Positions 24,987-34,350 are shown, counted from the stretch's first letter. The stretch: DNA of 55,726 bases from Nocardia cyriacigeorgica (GCF_010868145.1 NZ_JAAGUY010000031.1:1-55726), one strand, 5' to 3'. The notes: generated from the sequence alone by a model not told the origin. A program made the numbers and translations.

Positions 24987-25023
24987 CGAAGGCCGCCTTC
25001 CCGAATGGGGAAGGCGGCCTTCG
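24987..25023. terminator. Terminator of the sdh operon
   Basis: Perfect 16-bp stem (arms 24987-25002 and 25008-25023, CGAAGGCCGCCTTCCC type) with a 5-base loop, 38 bases after the sdhB stop. This is the strongest hairpin in the window and insulates the metal transporter operon from sdh read-through. Confidence 0.92.
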
Positions 25024-25060
25024 TGTACCAGCCGGGTGTATCCGGTGGGATCCCACAACC

Positions 25061-25834
25061 TCAGCGGGTGAACAGCAGCGCGCGCTTGACTTCCTGGATG
25101 GCCTTGGTGACCTCGATGCCGCGGGGGCAGGCGTCGGTGCAGTTGAAGGTGGTGCGGCAGCGCCAGACACCTTCGACGTCGTTGAGGATGTCGAGGCGTT
25201 CGCGGGCGCCTTCGTCGCGGCTGTCGAAGATGAAGCGGTGGGCGTTCACGATCGCGGCCGGGCCGAAGTAGCTGCCGTCGCTCCAGTACACGGGGCAGGA
25301 GGTGGTGCAGCAGGCGCACAGGATGCACTTGGTGGTGTCGTCGAACCGGGCGCGGTCGGCCTGGCTCTGGATGCGCTCGTAGGTGGGCTCGTTACCGGTG
25401 GTGATCAGGTACGGCTTCACCGCGCGGAACGCGTCGAAGAACGGCTCCATGTCGACGACGAGGTCCTTCTCCACGGGCAGGCCGCGGATCGGCTCGACGG
25501 AGACGGTGATGGACTTGCCGTTCTTGGGCAGCATGTCCTTCATCAGCACCTTGCAGGCCAGCCGGTTCACACCGTTGATCCGCATGGCATCGGAACCACA
25601 CACACCGTGGGCGCAGGAACGCCGGAAGGTGAGGGTGCCGTCCAGGTAGGACTTGATGTAGATGAGCACGTTCAGGAAGCGGTCGGTCGGCAGGACCGGC
25701 ACCTGGAACGACTCCCAGTGCGCGCCCTTGTCGTCCTCCGGGTTGAACCGGGCCACCTTGACGGTGATCATCACCGAGCCCTCGGGGACGGGAGCGGGCT
25801 TCTGCGAAGAGGGTGCTTCGGCAACAGCAGTCAT
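25061..25834 (-). CDS. sdhB: Succinate dehydrogenase iron-sulfur subunit
   Basis: A 257-residue subunit that carries electrons from the flavoprotein to quinone. Three clusters can be placed: [2Fe-2S] in SCAHGVCGSDAM, [4Fe-4S] in CILCACCTTSCPVYW, and [3Fe-4S] in CRTTFNCTDACPRGI. All ligand cysteines are present. Its ATG overlaps the sdhA stop by one base. M. tuberculosis Sdh2 (Rv3316-Rv3319) has the same order and the same cdd neighbour. Confidence 0.98.
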   Translation of the reverse strand: MTAVAEAPSSQKPAPVPEGSVMITVKVARFNPEDDKGAHWESFQVPVLPTDRFLNVLIYIKSYLDGTLTFRRSCAHGVCGSDAMRINGVNRLACKVLMKDMLPKNGKSITVSVEPIRGLPVEKDLVVDMEPFFDAFRAVKPYLITTGNEPTYERIQSQADRARFDDTTKCILCACCTTSCPVYWSDGSYFGPAAIVNAHRFIFDSRDEGARERLDILNDVEGVWRCRTTFNCTDACPRGIEVTKAIQEVKRALLFTR

Positions 25835-27600
25835 CAGTACTTACGCTCCATCGGCTCGTAACGGGTCTGCACCACCGGCTTGAAGTCGAGGCGGATATCG
25901 GACAGCAGGTCCGCACCCTCCTTGTAGGCCATGGTGTGGCGCATGAAGTTCACGTCGTCGCGATCCGGGTAGTCCTCGCGGGCGTGTCCGCCGCGCGATT
26001 CCTTGCGGTTGAGCGCGCCGACGACGGTGACCTCTGCCAGCTCCAGCAGGAAGCCGAGCTCGACGGCCTCGAGCAGATCGCTGTTGTAGCGCTTGCCCTT
26101 GTCCTGCACCGTGATCCGCGAGTACCGCTCCTTGAGCGCGTGGATATCGGTGAGGGCCTGCTTGAGCGTGTCCTCGGTGCGGAACACCGAGGCGTTGTTG
26201 TCCATAGACCGCTGCAGTTCGGTGCGGATGTCGGCGACGCGCTCGTTGCCGTGGTCGGACAGGATCAACGCGAGCCAGTCCTGCACCATCTGCGCCGGGT
26301 TCTCCGGCATCTCGACGAACTCGGTGCGCTCGGCGTACTCGGCGGCGGCGATACCGGCGCGCCGGCCGAAGACGTTGATGTCGAGCAGCGAGTTGGTGCC
26401 GAGGCGGTTGGCGCCGTGCACCGACACGCAGGCGCATTCGCCGGCGGCGTACAGGCCGGGGACGACGTCGGTGTTGTTGCGCAGCACCTCGCCGCGGATA
26501 CGGGTCGGGATACCGCCCATCACGTAGTGACAGGTCGGGAACACCGGCACCAGTTCCTTCACCGGGTCCACACCGAGGTAGGTGCGGGAGAACTCGGTGA
26601 TGTCGGGCAGCTTCTCTTCGAGCACGTCCTCGCCGAGATGGGTCACGTCGATGTAGACGTAATCCTTGTTCGGTCCCGCGCCGCGGCCTTCGAGCACCTC
26701 GAGCACCATCGAACGGGCGACGATGTCGCGGGGCGCGAGGTCCTTGATGGTGGGGGCATAGCGTTCCATGAAGCGCTCGCCGTCGGCATTGCGCAGGATG
26801 CCACCCTCACCACGGACCGCCTCGGAGATGAGGATGCCGAGGCCGGCCAGGCCTGTCGGGTGGAACTGGTGGAACTCCATGTCCTCGAGCGGCAGGCCCT
26901 TGCGGAACACGATGGCCATACCGTCACCGGTCAGCGTGTGCGCGTTCGAGGTGGTCTTGTACATCCGGCCCGAGCCGCCGGTGGCGAACACGATCGACTT
27001 GGCATGGAAGACGTGCAGCTGCCCGGTGGCCAGCTCGTAGGCGACGATGCCGGTGGCGACCGGACCGCGATCGGTCTCGGTGAGCACCAGGTCGAGGGCG
27101 TAGAACTCGTTGAAGAACTCGACGTCGTGCTTGACGCAGTTCTGGTACAGCGTCTGCAGGATCATGTGGCCGGTGCGGTCGGCGGCGTAGCAGGCCCGGC
27201 GGACCGGGGCCTTGCCGTGATCGCGGGTGTGGCCACCGAAACGACGCTGGTCGATCTTGCCCTCGGGGGTGCGGTTGAACGGCAGACCCATCTTCTCCAG
27301 GTCGAGCACCGCGTCGATGGCCTCCTTGGCCATGATCTCGGCGGCGTCCTGGTCGACGATGTAGTCACCACCCTTGACGGTGTCGAAGGTGTGCCACTCC
27401 CAGTTGTCCTCTTCGACGTTGGCCAGCGCCGCGCACATGCCGCCCTGCGCCGCGCCGGTGTGGCTGCGGGTGGGGTACAGCTTGGTCAGTACCGCGGTGC
27501 GCGCCCGGGGCCCGGCCTCGATCGCCGCACGCATCCCCGCGCCACCGGCGCCGACGATGACGACGTCGTAGCGGTGCTCCTGAATCCGGGATTCACTCAT
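25834..27600 (-). CDS. sdhA: Succinate dehydrogenase flavoprotein subunit
   Basis: A 588-residue FAD subunit that oxidises succinate to fumarate. GAGGAGMRAAIEAG is the dinucleotide fold; the His in RSHTGAAQGGMCAAL is the usual site of covalent FAD attachment. HPTGLAGLGILISEAVRGEGG and the C-terminal Arg-rich segment complete the active site. Length is normal. It lies between sdhD (16 bases upstream) and sdhB. Confidence 0.98.
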   Translation of the reverse strand: MSESRIQEHRYDVVIVGAGGAGMRAAIEAGPRARTAVLTKLYPTRSHTGAAQGGMCAALANVEEDNWEWHTFDTVKGGDYIVDQDAAEIMAKEAIDAVLDLEKMGLPFNRTPEGKIDQRRFGGHTRDHGKAPVRRACYAADRTGHMILQTLYQNCVKHDVEFFNEFYALDLVLTETDRGPVATGIVAYELATGQLHVFHAKSIVFATGGSGRMYKTTSNAHTLTGDGMAIVFRKGLPLEDMEFHQFHPTGLAGLGILISEAVRGEGGILRNADGERFMERYAPTIKDLAPRDIVARSMVLEVLEGRGAGPNKDYVYIDVTHLGEDVLEEKLPDITEFSRTYLGVDPVKELVPVFPTCHYVMGGIPTRIRGEVLRNNTDVVPGLYAAGECACVSVHGANRLGTNSLLDINVFGRRAGIAAAEYAERTEFVEMPENPAQMVQDWLALILSDHGNERVADIRTELQRSMDNNASVFRTEDTLKQALTDIHALKERYSRITVQDKGKRYNSDLLEAVELGFLLELAEVTVVGALNRKESRGGHAREDYPDRDDVNFMRHTMAYKEGADLLSDIRLDFKPVVQTRYEPMERKY

Positions 27601-27616
27601 CGGAGGTGGCCTGTTC

Positions 27617-28048
27617 CTAACTGATGTTGGGGTCGAAGGTGAAGATGACGTAGGTGCCGACGCCCATGACCAGGATCATCGACAGCACCAGCAGCGTGTT
27701 CAGCCAGAAGCGGGTCGAGTCCTTGCGGGAGTAGTCCGCGATCACGGTGCGCAGCCCGTTGCCGCCGTGCAGCTGGGCCAGCCACAGCATGGATAGGTCC
27801 CAGATCTGCCAGAACGGGCTGGACCAGCGGCCGGCCACGAAGGCGAAGTTCAGTCGCTTCACGCCGCCGTCGAGCAGCAGCATGATCGACATGTGGCCGA
27901 GGACGAGCACGATCAGTGCCAGGCCGGAGAAGCGCATGAACAGCCATGCGTACTTCTCGAAGTTGCCGTTGGCGCGAGCACGCGGGGAGCGGGGCAGATC
28001 CAGGCTCGCCGGGCGGTCATAAGACTTGCCGAGTACAGGTGCGCTCAT
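27617..28048 (-). CDS. sdhD: Succinate dehydrogenase membrane anchor subunit D
   Basis: A 143-residue subunit with three predicted membrane helices (FMRFSGLALIVLVLGHMSIM, an amphipathic second segment, and FWLNTLLVLSMILVMGVGTYVI given as LLVLSMILVMGVGTY). The His in VLGHMSIM is a likely heme or quinone-site residue. ATG 28046-28048 (MSAPVLGKSYDRP) fits family length; the longer frame runs through sdhC. Only 5 bases separate it from the sdhC stop. Confidence 0.93.
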   Translation of the reverse strand: MSAPVLGKSYDRPASLDLPRSPRARANGNFEKYAWLFMRFSGLALIVLVLGHMSIMLLLDGGVKRLNFAFVAGRWSSPFWQIWDLSMLWLAQLHGGNGLRTVIADYSRKDSTRFWLNTLLVLSMILVMGVGTYVIFTFDPNIS

Positions 28049-28053
28049 ATTTA

Positions 28054-28452
28054 TCAGTGCTCCGTGAACAGTAGGTAGAACATCCGACCGACGGCGGGCA
28101 CGAGTAGCACGACAACCAGGCCGATGATGCCCCAGAGCATCTGGCGCTGGTACCGGGGGCCCTTGGACCAGAAGTCCACCAGGATCACTCGCACACCGTT
28201 GAGCGCGTGGAACAGCACGCAGAAGACCAGGCCCATCTCCATGAGCGCCACGATCGGAGTCTTGTAGGTCTCGATCGCGTCGTCGTAGACGGCGGGGCTG
28301 ACGCGCACCAGCGCGGTGTCCAGAACGTGGACGAAGAGGAAGAAGAAAACGGTGACGCCGGTGATCCGGTGCAGCGCCCAGGACCACATTCCGGGGTCGC
28401 CTCGGTACAGCGTCTTCCGCTTCGGCTGTGCCGGAGCTTCTATCGTGGTCAT
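28054..28452 (-). CDS. sdhC: Succinate dehydrogenase cytochrome b556 subunit C
   Basis: A 132-residue membrane subunit with three helices. RGDPGMWSWALHRITGVTVFFFLFVHVLD holds the conserved Ser/Arg/His quinone- and heme-site residues (key text SWALHRITG and LFVHVLD). ATG 28450-28452 (MTTIEAPAQ) follows a GGAGG at 11 bases. It is the first gene of sdhCDAB; an iron-box-like site lies 224 bases upstream. Confidence 0.95.
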   Translation of the reverse strand: MTTIEAPAQPKRKTLYRGDPGMWSWALHRITGVTVFFFLFVHVLDTALVRVSPAVYDDAIETYKTPIVALMEMGLVFCVLFHALNGVRVILVDFWSKGPRYQRQMLWGIIGLVVVLLVPAVGRMFYLLFTEH

Positions 28453-28763
28453 AGAGTGCGGTGCCTCCAACGTCGTTGATGGACCCGGTCGCAGATCCGA
28501 CGCCGGCGCTTCGAGCCGGAAATCCGGTGGAAACCAGCTCGCGGCCACCAGGCGTTTTATCGCTTGTGGCTGCGCTCCGGCCCGCCGCCGGGAACCTGAA
28601 CCGATCTGTTGTGGACTCTAATCCTCTCCGAATCGCGGAACTAATTCGGAGTGCCGCGCGTTGCGTGCATTTCCGCTAGGTTAGGGTTACCTTTCTCCGT
28701 GGGTGAGGGGTTGTGCGGTGGTCCGCCCATGCCCTGGTGCGGCCGGTTCGAGGGGAGCTCGGG
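28453..28763. other. Divergent sdhC/cdd control region
   Basis: 311 bases with no supported gene. It must contain the sdh promoter on the minus strand and the cdd promoter on the plus strand. The notable element is the IdeR/DtxR-like box at 28676-28694. The cdd SD (GAGGGGAGC) is at about 28749-28757. Confidence 0.6.
28676..28694. promoter_or_regulatory. IdeR/DtxR-like iron box
   Basis: CTAGGTTAGGGTTACCTTT matches 14 of 19 positions of the actinobacterial IdeR consensus TTAGGTTAGGCTAACCTAA, with the left half-site almost perfect. It lies 224 bases before sdhC and 70 before cdd. Succinate dehydrogenase needs three Fe-S clusters and heme, so iron control would be sensible. Binding is inference. 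Confidence 0.55.
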
Positions 28764-29177
28764 ATGACCGAAATCGACTGGAAACTCCTGCGTGACAAAG
28801 CAATTGGAGTAATGCGCAATGCGTATGCGCCATACTCGCGGTTTCCGGTCGGCGCCGCGGCTCTCTGTGCCGACGGTCGAATTGTGAGCGGTTGCAATGT
28901 GGAAAATGTCTCATACGGGCTCGGCCTTTGTGCCGAATGTGTACTCGTCGGTAACTTTCAGAGCGGCGGCGGGGGCCGCTTACTGGCCGTCTCGGTCACC
29001 GATTCCCGCGGCGAAATCCTGATGCCGTGTGGGCGGTGCCGCCAGGTGCTGTACGAGTTCGGCGGGGCGGAGCTACTGGTGGATCATCCGCGGGGGCCGA
29101 TTCGACTTGGTGAGCTCTTGCCGGACGCGTTCGGCCCGGATGATCTCGATGCGGTGCAGGGGCCACGGTCGCCGTAG
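28764..29177 (+). CDS. cdd: Cytidine deaminase
   Basis: A 137-residue tetrameric zinc enzyme that deaminates cytidine and deoxycytidine to uridine forms. The zinc motifs are CAECV (one Cys with the catalytic Glu two residues before in CAE) and PCGRCRQ (two Cys), with NVENVSYGLGLCAE between. AYAPYSRFPVGAA is the substrate loop. ATG 28764 (MTEIDWKLLRDKA) has an SD, GAGGGGAGC; the frame upstream is not family-like. It begins a plus-strand salvage group with deoA and add. Confidence 0.96.
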   Translation: MTEIDWKLLRDKAIGVMRNAYAPYSRFPVGAAALCADGRIVSGCNVENVSYGLGLCAECVLVGNFQSGGGGRLLAVSVTDSRGEILMPCGRCRQVLYEFGGAELLVDHPRGPIRLGELLPDAFGPDDLDAVQGPRSP

Positions 29178-29264
29178 GCCGATCGAACCGATCGTGTTCG
29201 CTGTGCCGTACCTCTGTCTACCCGCCCGAACCGACGGGCCGGACACTCCTGACAAGAGGTTCGC

Positions 29265-30398
29265 ATGAGCAGTACCGATCTCCCCACCACCACCGACACC
29301 GGACTGCCCGGTGCCGAGACCGACGGGCGCGGGCAGGCCCTCGCCGAACGCCTGTTCGCCGACATGCTGTCCGGGCTCGAACTACTGACGGTGGAGCTCG
29401 GCCGCCGCCTCGGGCTCTATCGCGCACTCCACGACGCCGGGCCGACGACCGCCGACCGATTCGCCGACCGCGCGGCCATCGCACAGCGCTATGCCCGCGA
29501 ATGGCTCGAGCAGCAGGCCGCCGCGGGCATCATCGACGTAGTGACGGCGGGCAGCACCACCGACCGTGAATACGCGCTGCCCGCGGCGCACGTCGGCGTG
29601 CTGCTCGACGAGACCGATCCGCTGCACCTGGCAGGCGGGGCAATGGGCGTGGAAGGGATTGCCTTGACGCTGCCCGAGGTCGCCGCCGCGTACCGCACGG
29701 GGACAGGTGTCGGCTACGAACGATTCGGCGACGAGATCCGCCGCGGTATCGCTTCCCTCAATCGGCCGATGTTCACCCATGAGCTTGCCGGCTGGGTCCG
29801 CGCCCTGCCCGATGTCGCCGCTCGCCTCGACAGCGGTGGCGTGGTGCTGGATGCCGGGTGTGGTTCCGGTTGGTCGTCGGTCGCGTTGGCGAAGGCTTTC
29901 CCGGCCGCGCGAGTAGTCGGCGTCGATCTGGATACCGCGTCGGTCGCTGAGGCTCGCCGCAACGTCGAGTCCGAAGGGCTGTCGGACCGGGTCCGGGTGG
30001 TGGAGGCCAACAGTGCGGACGGGCGCGCACTTCAGGCCGCGGCCGGCGCCAGATGTCAGCTCGTCACTGTGTTCGAGGCCCTGCACGATATGGGTGAGCC
30101 GGTCCGCGCGCTGGCTGCGTTCGCCGAGGTACTCGCTCCCGGCGGCGCGGTTCTGGTGGCCGACGAGCGGGTGGGTGCCGAGTTCACCGCGCCCGCCGAC
30201 GAGCTGGACCGGCTCAACTACGCATTCAGCGTGTTGCACTGCCTGCCGGCCACGATGGCGGAATCCACCCATATCGCCAACGGCACCGTGCTGCGTCCGG
30301 ACACTGTGCGGAGCTGGGCGCAGGCCGCCGGGTTCGACCGCATCGAGGAGCTGCCGATCGACAACGAGCTCTGGCGGTTCTACCGGCTGTCGGAGTAA
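29265..30398 (+). CDS. Class I SAM-dependent methyltransferase with N-terminal winged helix
   Basis: A 377-residue protein, similar in layout to M. tuberculosis Rv2258c. Residues about 20-120 form a winged-helix-like domain (LTVELGRRLGLYRALHDAGP, TTADRFADRAAIAQRYAREW). The methyltransferase domain follows: motif I VVLDAGCGSGWSSVALAKAF, acidic end of strand 2 VGVDLD, and motif IV VFEALHDM. The substrate is unknown. It is inserted between cdd and deoA, which are adjacent in M. tuberculosis. AAGAGG precedes the ATG at 6 bases. Confidence 0.9.
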   Translation: MSSTDLPTTTDTGLPGAETDGRGQALAERLFADMLSGLELLTVELGRRLGLYRALHDAGPTTADRFADRAAIAQRYAREWLEQQAAAGIIDVVTAGSTTDREYALPAAHVGVLLDETDPLHLAGGAMGVEGIALTLPEVAAAYRTGTGVGYERFGDEIRRGIASLNRPMFTHELAGWVRALPDVAARLDSGGVVLDAGCGSGWSSVALAKAFPAARVVGVDLDTASVAEARRNVESEGLSDRVRVVEANSADGRALQAAAGARCQLVTVFEALHDMGEPVRALAAFAEVLAPGGAVLVADERVGAEFTAPADELDRLNYAFSVLHCLPATMAESTHIANGTVLRPDTVRSWAQAAGFDRIEELPIDNELWRFYRLSE

Positions 30399-30529
30399 TC
30401 CCCTGGACATCGTTCTGCCGGACACGTCCGGCTCGGCGGACCTGGACGCTCGCCGGCGCAACGCATGGTGGCGTCCGCGCCGCAGGCGGCGTGCTGCACC
30501 CCGGCCTGCCGACTGCGAGACTGACGGTT

Positions 30530-31822
30530 GTGACGGCACTGGACGCGGTTTCCATCATCACTGCCAAACGCGATGGCGGGCAGCTCACCGATCAGCAGAT
30601 CGACTGGGTGATAGACGCCTTCACCCGTGGCGCGGTGGCCGACGAGCAGATGTCGGCGCTGGCCATGGCGGTGCTGTGGCGGGGGATGACACGACGGGAG
30701 ACAGCGCGCTGGACCGCCGCCATGATCGATTCGGGCAGCCGCCTCGACTTCACCGACCTGCCCCGCCCGGCGGTGGACAAACATTCCACCGGAGGCGTCG
30801 GCGACAAGATCACCCTGCCGTTGGCGCCGCTGGTCGCGGCCTGCGGTGCGGCGGTACCGCAGTTGGCCGGGCGTGGGCTCGGTTACACCGGTGGGACGCT
30901 GGACAAACTCGAATCCATCCCCGGCTGGCAGGCCGACATCACGGTGTCACGGATGCGGGAAATTCTCGCCGACCCGGCTGCTGGTGCGGTGGTGTGCGCG
31001 GCGGGTGCGGATCTGGCGCCTGCCGATAAACGGCTCTACGCATTGCGTGATGTCACCGGCACGGTCGAGTCCATTCCGTTGATCGCCAGCTCGATCATGA
31101 GCAAGAAGATCGCCGAGGGCACCGGCGGGCTGGTGCTGGATGTGAAGGTGGGCTCGGGTGCCTTCATGAAGAACATCGAGGACGCTCGGGAGCTGGCCAC
31201 CACGATGGTCGAGCTGGGCGAGGACGCCGGCGTGCGCACCGCCGCACTGCTGACCGGCATGGACACGCCACTCGGGCGCACCGCGGGCAATGCGCTCGAG
31301 GTCGCCGAGGCCGTCGAGGTATTGGCCGGAGGTGGGCCCGCCGACGTCGTCGAGCTGACCTTGGCGCTGGCGAGGGAGATGATCGAGCTGGCCGGGCTGG
31401 ATGCCGACCCCGCTGCCGCGCTCGCCGACGGCCGGGCCATGGACCACTGGAAGGCGATGATCCGCGCCCAGGGCGGCGACCCCGATGCTCCGCTGCCGAA
31501 GGCCAACCACACCGAGACCATCCACGCCGGCAGCGACGGCGTGATCACCCGCCTCGATGCCATGGGTGTCGGCCTCGCGGCCTGGCGCCTCGGGGCGGGC
31601 CGCGCAAGGCAGGGTTATCCGGTGCAGGCCGGAGCGGGGGTGGAACTCCATGCGCGCGTGGGTGATTCGGTGCGCGTCGGGAGCCCACTGTGCACTTTGC
31701 ACACCGATACACCGGAGGCTCTTCGTGGCGCGGTGGCTGCCGTGTCCGGAGCCGTCACCATCGACGACAGCGTCGGTACGGCGAGCGCGCCCGCCTTGAT
31801 CCTCGATCGAATCGGGGCCTGA
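30530..31822 (+). CDS. deoA: Thymidine phosphorylase
   Basis: A 430-residue nucleoside phosphorylase that splits thymidine to thymine and deoxyribose-1-phosphate. Signature text: TKRDGG-like AKRDGGQLTDQQIDW at the start, the phosphate-site KHSTGGVGDKITLPLAPL, and GRGLGYTGGTLDKLESIPG. The length matches the family. I chose GTG 30530 (VTALDAVSIITAKRDGG) by family length; a GTG at 30491 is possible. No clear SD is visible. The homologue Rv3314c sits between cdd and add. Confidence 0.95.
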   Translation: MTALDAVSIITAKRDGGQLTDQQIDWVIDAFTRGAVADEQMSALAMAVLWRGMTRRETARWTAAMIDSGSRLDFTDLPRPAVDKHSTGGVGDKITLPLAPLVAACGAAVPQLAGRGLGYTGGTLDKLESIPGWQADITVSRMREILADPAAGAVVCAAGADLAPADKRLYALRDVTGTVESIPLIASSIMSKKIAEGTGGLVLDVKVGSGAFMKNIEDARELATTMVELGEDAGVRTAALLTGMDTPLGRTAGNALEVAEAVEVLAGGGPADVVELTLALAREMIELAGLDADPAAALADGRAMDHWKAMIRAQGGDPDAPLPKANHTETIHAGSDGVITRLDAMGVGLAAWRLGAGRARQGYPVQAGAGVELHARVGDSVRVGSPLCTLHTDTPEALRGAVAAVSGAVTIDDSVGTASAPALILDRIGA

Positions 31823-31914
31823 ACCACGACCGCGCCCGTGGTCGTGCCGCAACGAGATCGTCACCACGCCTCGACTCCGCTGCCGATTCGGCCCGGTGCG
31901 GCTACCGTCAGGAC

Positions 31915-33012
31915 ATGACTGGACCGATGCCATTGACCCTTGCCTCGATCCGCCAAGCGCCCAAAGCGTTGCTGCACGACCACCTCGACGGTGGCCTGCG
32001 CCCCGCCACGGTGCTCGAACTCGCCGCCGACTGCGGCTACGACCAGCTACCCGCCGCCGACGCCGACGCGTTGGCCGTCTGGTTCCGCGAGGCCGCCGAC
32101 AGCGGTTCGCTTGAACGCTATCTGGAAACCTTCACCCACACCGTCGCCGTGATGCAGACCCCGGAGGGGCTGCGCCGGGTCGCTCGTGAATGCGTTGCGG
32201 ACCTGGCTGCGGACGGCGTCGTCTACGCCGAGGTGCGGTTCGCGCCCGAACAGCATCTGGAACGCGGCCTGACCCTCGACGAGGTGGTCGAGCACACGCT
32301 GGCCGGATTCCGTGAGGGTGAGGCGGCGGCCGCCGAGGCGGGCACACCGATCGTGGTGATCTGCCTGTTGACGGCGATGCGGCATGCGGCGCGTTCCCGT
32401 GAGATCGCCGAACTGGCGGTGCGGTTCCGCCACCTCGGCGTCGGTGGGTTCGATATCGCGGGCGCCGAGGCCGGCTACCCGCCCACCAGGCATCTGGACG
32501 CGTTCGAATATCTGCGCGTCAACCATGCCCACTTCACCATTCACGCGGGTGAGGCGTTCGGTCTGCCGTCCATCCACGAGGCGCTGGCGTTCTGCGGGTG
32601 CGATCGGCTCGGCCACGGCGTGCGGATCACCGACGACATCCACGTGCCGGGCGCGATCGAGGAGGCGAAGCTGGGGCTGGTCGCCAATTATGTCCGCGAT
32701 ATGCGGATCCCGCTGGAGTTGTGTCCGTCGTCGAATGTGCAGACCGGGGCGGTGCCCTCACTCGACAAGCATCCGTTCGACCTGCTGGCGAGGCTGCGTT
32801 TCCGCGTCACCGTCAATACCGACAATCGCCTGATGAGCGACACCACCATGAGTGCGGAGATGCTCAAACTGGTCGACACCTTCGGCTACGGCTGGAGCGA
32901 CCTCGAACGCTTCACGATCAATGCGATGAAGTCGGCGTTCATCCCGTTCCCGGACCGGCTGCGCATCATCGACAACATCATCAAGCCCGGCTACGCGGTG
33001 CTACTGGGTTAG
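31915..33012 (+). CDS. add: Adenosine deaminase
   Basis: A 365-residue zinc TIM-barrel enzyme that deaminates adenosine to inosine. Zinc ligands and catalytic residues: HDHLDG near the N-terminus, HAGEAFG, GCDRLGHGVRI, and NTDNRLMS near the C-terminus. Note the usual NTDDP is NTDNR, with the catalytic Asp-Asp second position changed to Asn, as in other actinobacterial Add proteins. ATG 31915 sits just after a TACCGT-like -10, suggesting a leaderless transcript. Confidence 0.96.
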   Translation: MTGPMPLTLASIRQAPKALLHDHLDGGLRPATVLELAADCGYDQLPAADADALAVWFREAADSGSLERYLETFTHTVAVMQTPEGLRRVARECVADLAADGVVYAEVRFAPEQHLERGLTLDEVVEHTLAGFREGEAAAAEAGTPIVVICLLTAMRHAARSREIAELAVRFRHLGVGGFDIAGAEAGYPPTRHLDAFEYLRVNHAHFTIHAGEAFGLPSIHEALAFCGCDRLGHGVRITDDIHVPGAIEEAKLGLVANYVRDMRIPLELCPSSNVQTGAVPSLDKHPFDLLARLRFRVTVNTDNRLMSDTTMSAEMLKLVDTFGYGWSDLERFTINAMKSAFIPFPDRLRIIDNIIKPGYAVLLG

Positions 33013-33022
33013 AGCGACGTGG

Positions 33023-33538
33023 TCAGCCCGCCCGGGAACCTTCGGTGGCTTGGACGGCTTTCGGCACCGCGTCACCGTTGCTTCGGCGCGACAGTAGATA
33101 GAGAACCCACATCACGATCGGCAAGAGGATGTCGGTCCACAGCGGGATCCCGATGTTGTACGGCTTCGTATTGTCTTCGGCCACCCAGAAGTAGATGTGC
33201 CCGGCCGCGTCGCCCCAGTACTGAATGGTCAAAACGACGATCGTGCACAACCAGAAGTGACCCCGGAACCAATACGCCATGATGCCGACCACACCGATGG
33301 CCAGATCGCCCATCGCGTTCTCCCATTGGAAGCCGCCGTCACCACGGGTGTAGCCGATCTGCTCGGCAACGTTCGCGCCGTCGAAGATATGTGCGGCCGC
33401 GCCGAGCACGGATGCGACGCCGACAACAGCCACCATCCACCACACCATGTATATATCGGCCACCGGACGGTCGCGCTGTCGTCGGCTCTGCACGAACGCT
33501 CCGATGAGGGCGATCAGAACTGCGATGATGGTAGGCAC
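33023..33538 (-). CDS. Small integral membrane protein of unknown function (DUF6790-like)
   Basis: A 171-residue protein with four to five membrane helices (PTIIAVLIALIGAFV, VWWMVAVVGVASVLGAAAHI, FWLCTIVVLTIQYWGD, ILLPIVMWVLYLLSRR). GYTRGDGGFQWENAMGDLAIGV between helices is a conserved loop in related actinobacterial proteins. I chose GTG 33538 because AAGGAG lies 8 bases upstream; a GTG at 33568 lacks an SD. It is convergent with add. No function can be assigned. Confidence 0.8.
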   Translation of the reverse strand: MPTIIAVLIALIGAFVQSRRQRDRPVADIYMVWWMVAVVGVASVLGAAAHIFDGANVAEQIGYTRGDGGFQWENAMGDLAIGVVGIMAYWFRGHFWLCTIVVLTIQYWGDAAGHIYFWVAEDNTKPYNIGIPLWTDILLPIVMWVLYLLSRRSNGDAVPKAVQATEGSRAG

Positions 33539-33669
33539 AAGAGGGTCTCCTTGCGTCCAGTCGATCACTGTGTGCAGTTGCCTCTGACGAGCTTAATTCG
33601 CGAGGGGTCGCCAGGGAACCGTCGACAGGGGCGAACGGCGGGGCGAATGGCGCCGGTTAGGTTGGAGTC

Positions 33670-34350
33670 GTGACGGATTTGCGGATTGCTCGCCGGTTCA
33701 ATGGCCCCGCCGACTCGGGGAACGGTGGATATGTCGCGGGCCTGGTCGCGGCGCACGTGCACGGGACGCCGCCGCGGCAGGTTCGGGTGATGCTGCGCGC
33801 CCCCGCGCCGCTCGATGTGCCGCTGGTCCTGCGCGAGGGCAGCCTCTACGACGGTGACACCGTCATCGCCGAAACCTCGGAAGGGACATTCGACCGCGAG
33901 GCGCCGGACGCGGTATCGCTCGACGATGCCAGGACGGCGGCCGCGGCCTACGAGAACGACAGCGAGATGTTCCGGTACTGCTTCGTGTGCGGAACGGCCC
34001 GCCCGGACGGTCTGCGGATCGCGCCTGGTGCGGTGCGTGACGGTGTCGTAGCCGCGCCGTGGATGCCGACGGATTCGGTGCCGATCGACGAGACGCTGCT
34101 GTGGGCGGCGATGGACTGTCCCGGCGGCTGGGCGTTGCCGGGAATGCTGGAGCGGCCCGCACTGCTCGGTTCGATGACGGCGCACGTTCTCGACCTACCG
34201 GCCGTGGGGGAGCAGTGTGTCGTGGTCGGCGCAGACCAGGGCGAACAGGGGCGCAAAGCGTTCGCGTCCACTGCGGTCTACGGCGCCAACGGTCGTCTGC
34301 TCGGACGGGCCGAGCAGATCTGGATCCGGCTGAACCGGGCATCGAACTGA
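33670..34350 (+). CDS. Hotdog-fold thioesterase-like protein
   Basis: A 226-residue protein. The central FRYCFVCGTARPDGLRIAPGAV segment is the conserved landmark of a group of actinobacterial double-hotdog proteins. The later part (ETLLWAAMDCPGGWALPGML, then a helix and strands) matches a second hotdog half. No catalytic motif is firmly visible, so thioesterase activity is a guess. GTG 33670 overlaps a GGAGTC region used as SD. It is divergent from the membrane protein gene. Confidence 0.72.
   Translation: MTDLRIARRFNGPADSGNGGYVAGLVAAHVHGTPPRQVRVMLRAPAPLDVPLVLREGSLYDGDTVIAETSEGTFDREAPDAVSLDDARTAAAAYENDSEMFRYCFVCGTARPDGLRIAPGAVRDGVVAAPWMPTDSVPIDETLLWAAMDCPGGWALPGMLERPALLGSMTAHVLDLPAVGEQCVVVGADQGEQGRKAFASTAVYGANGRLLGRAEQIWIRLNRASN

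Noticed and set aside
25813..27624. 603-codon plus-strand frame antisense to sdhA
   Set aside because: sdhA is unmistakable on the minus strand and the antisense text is a Val/His/Gly-rich shadow.
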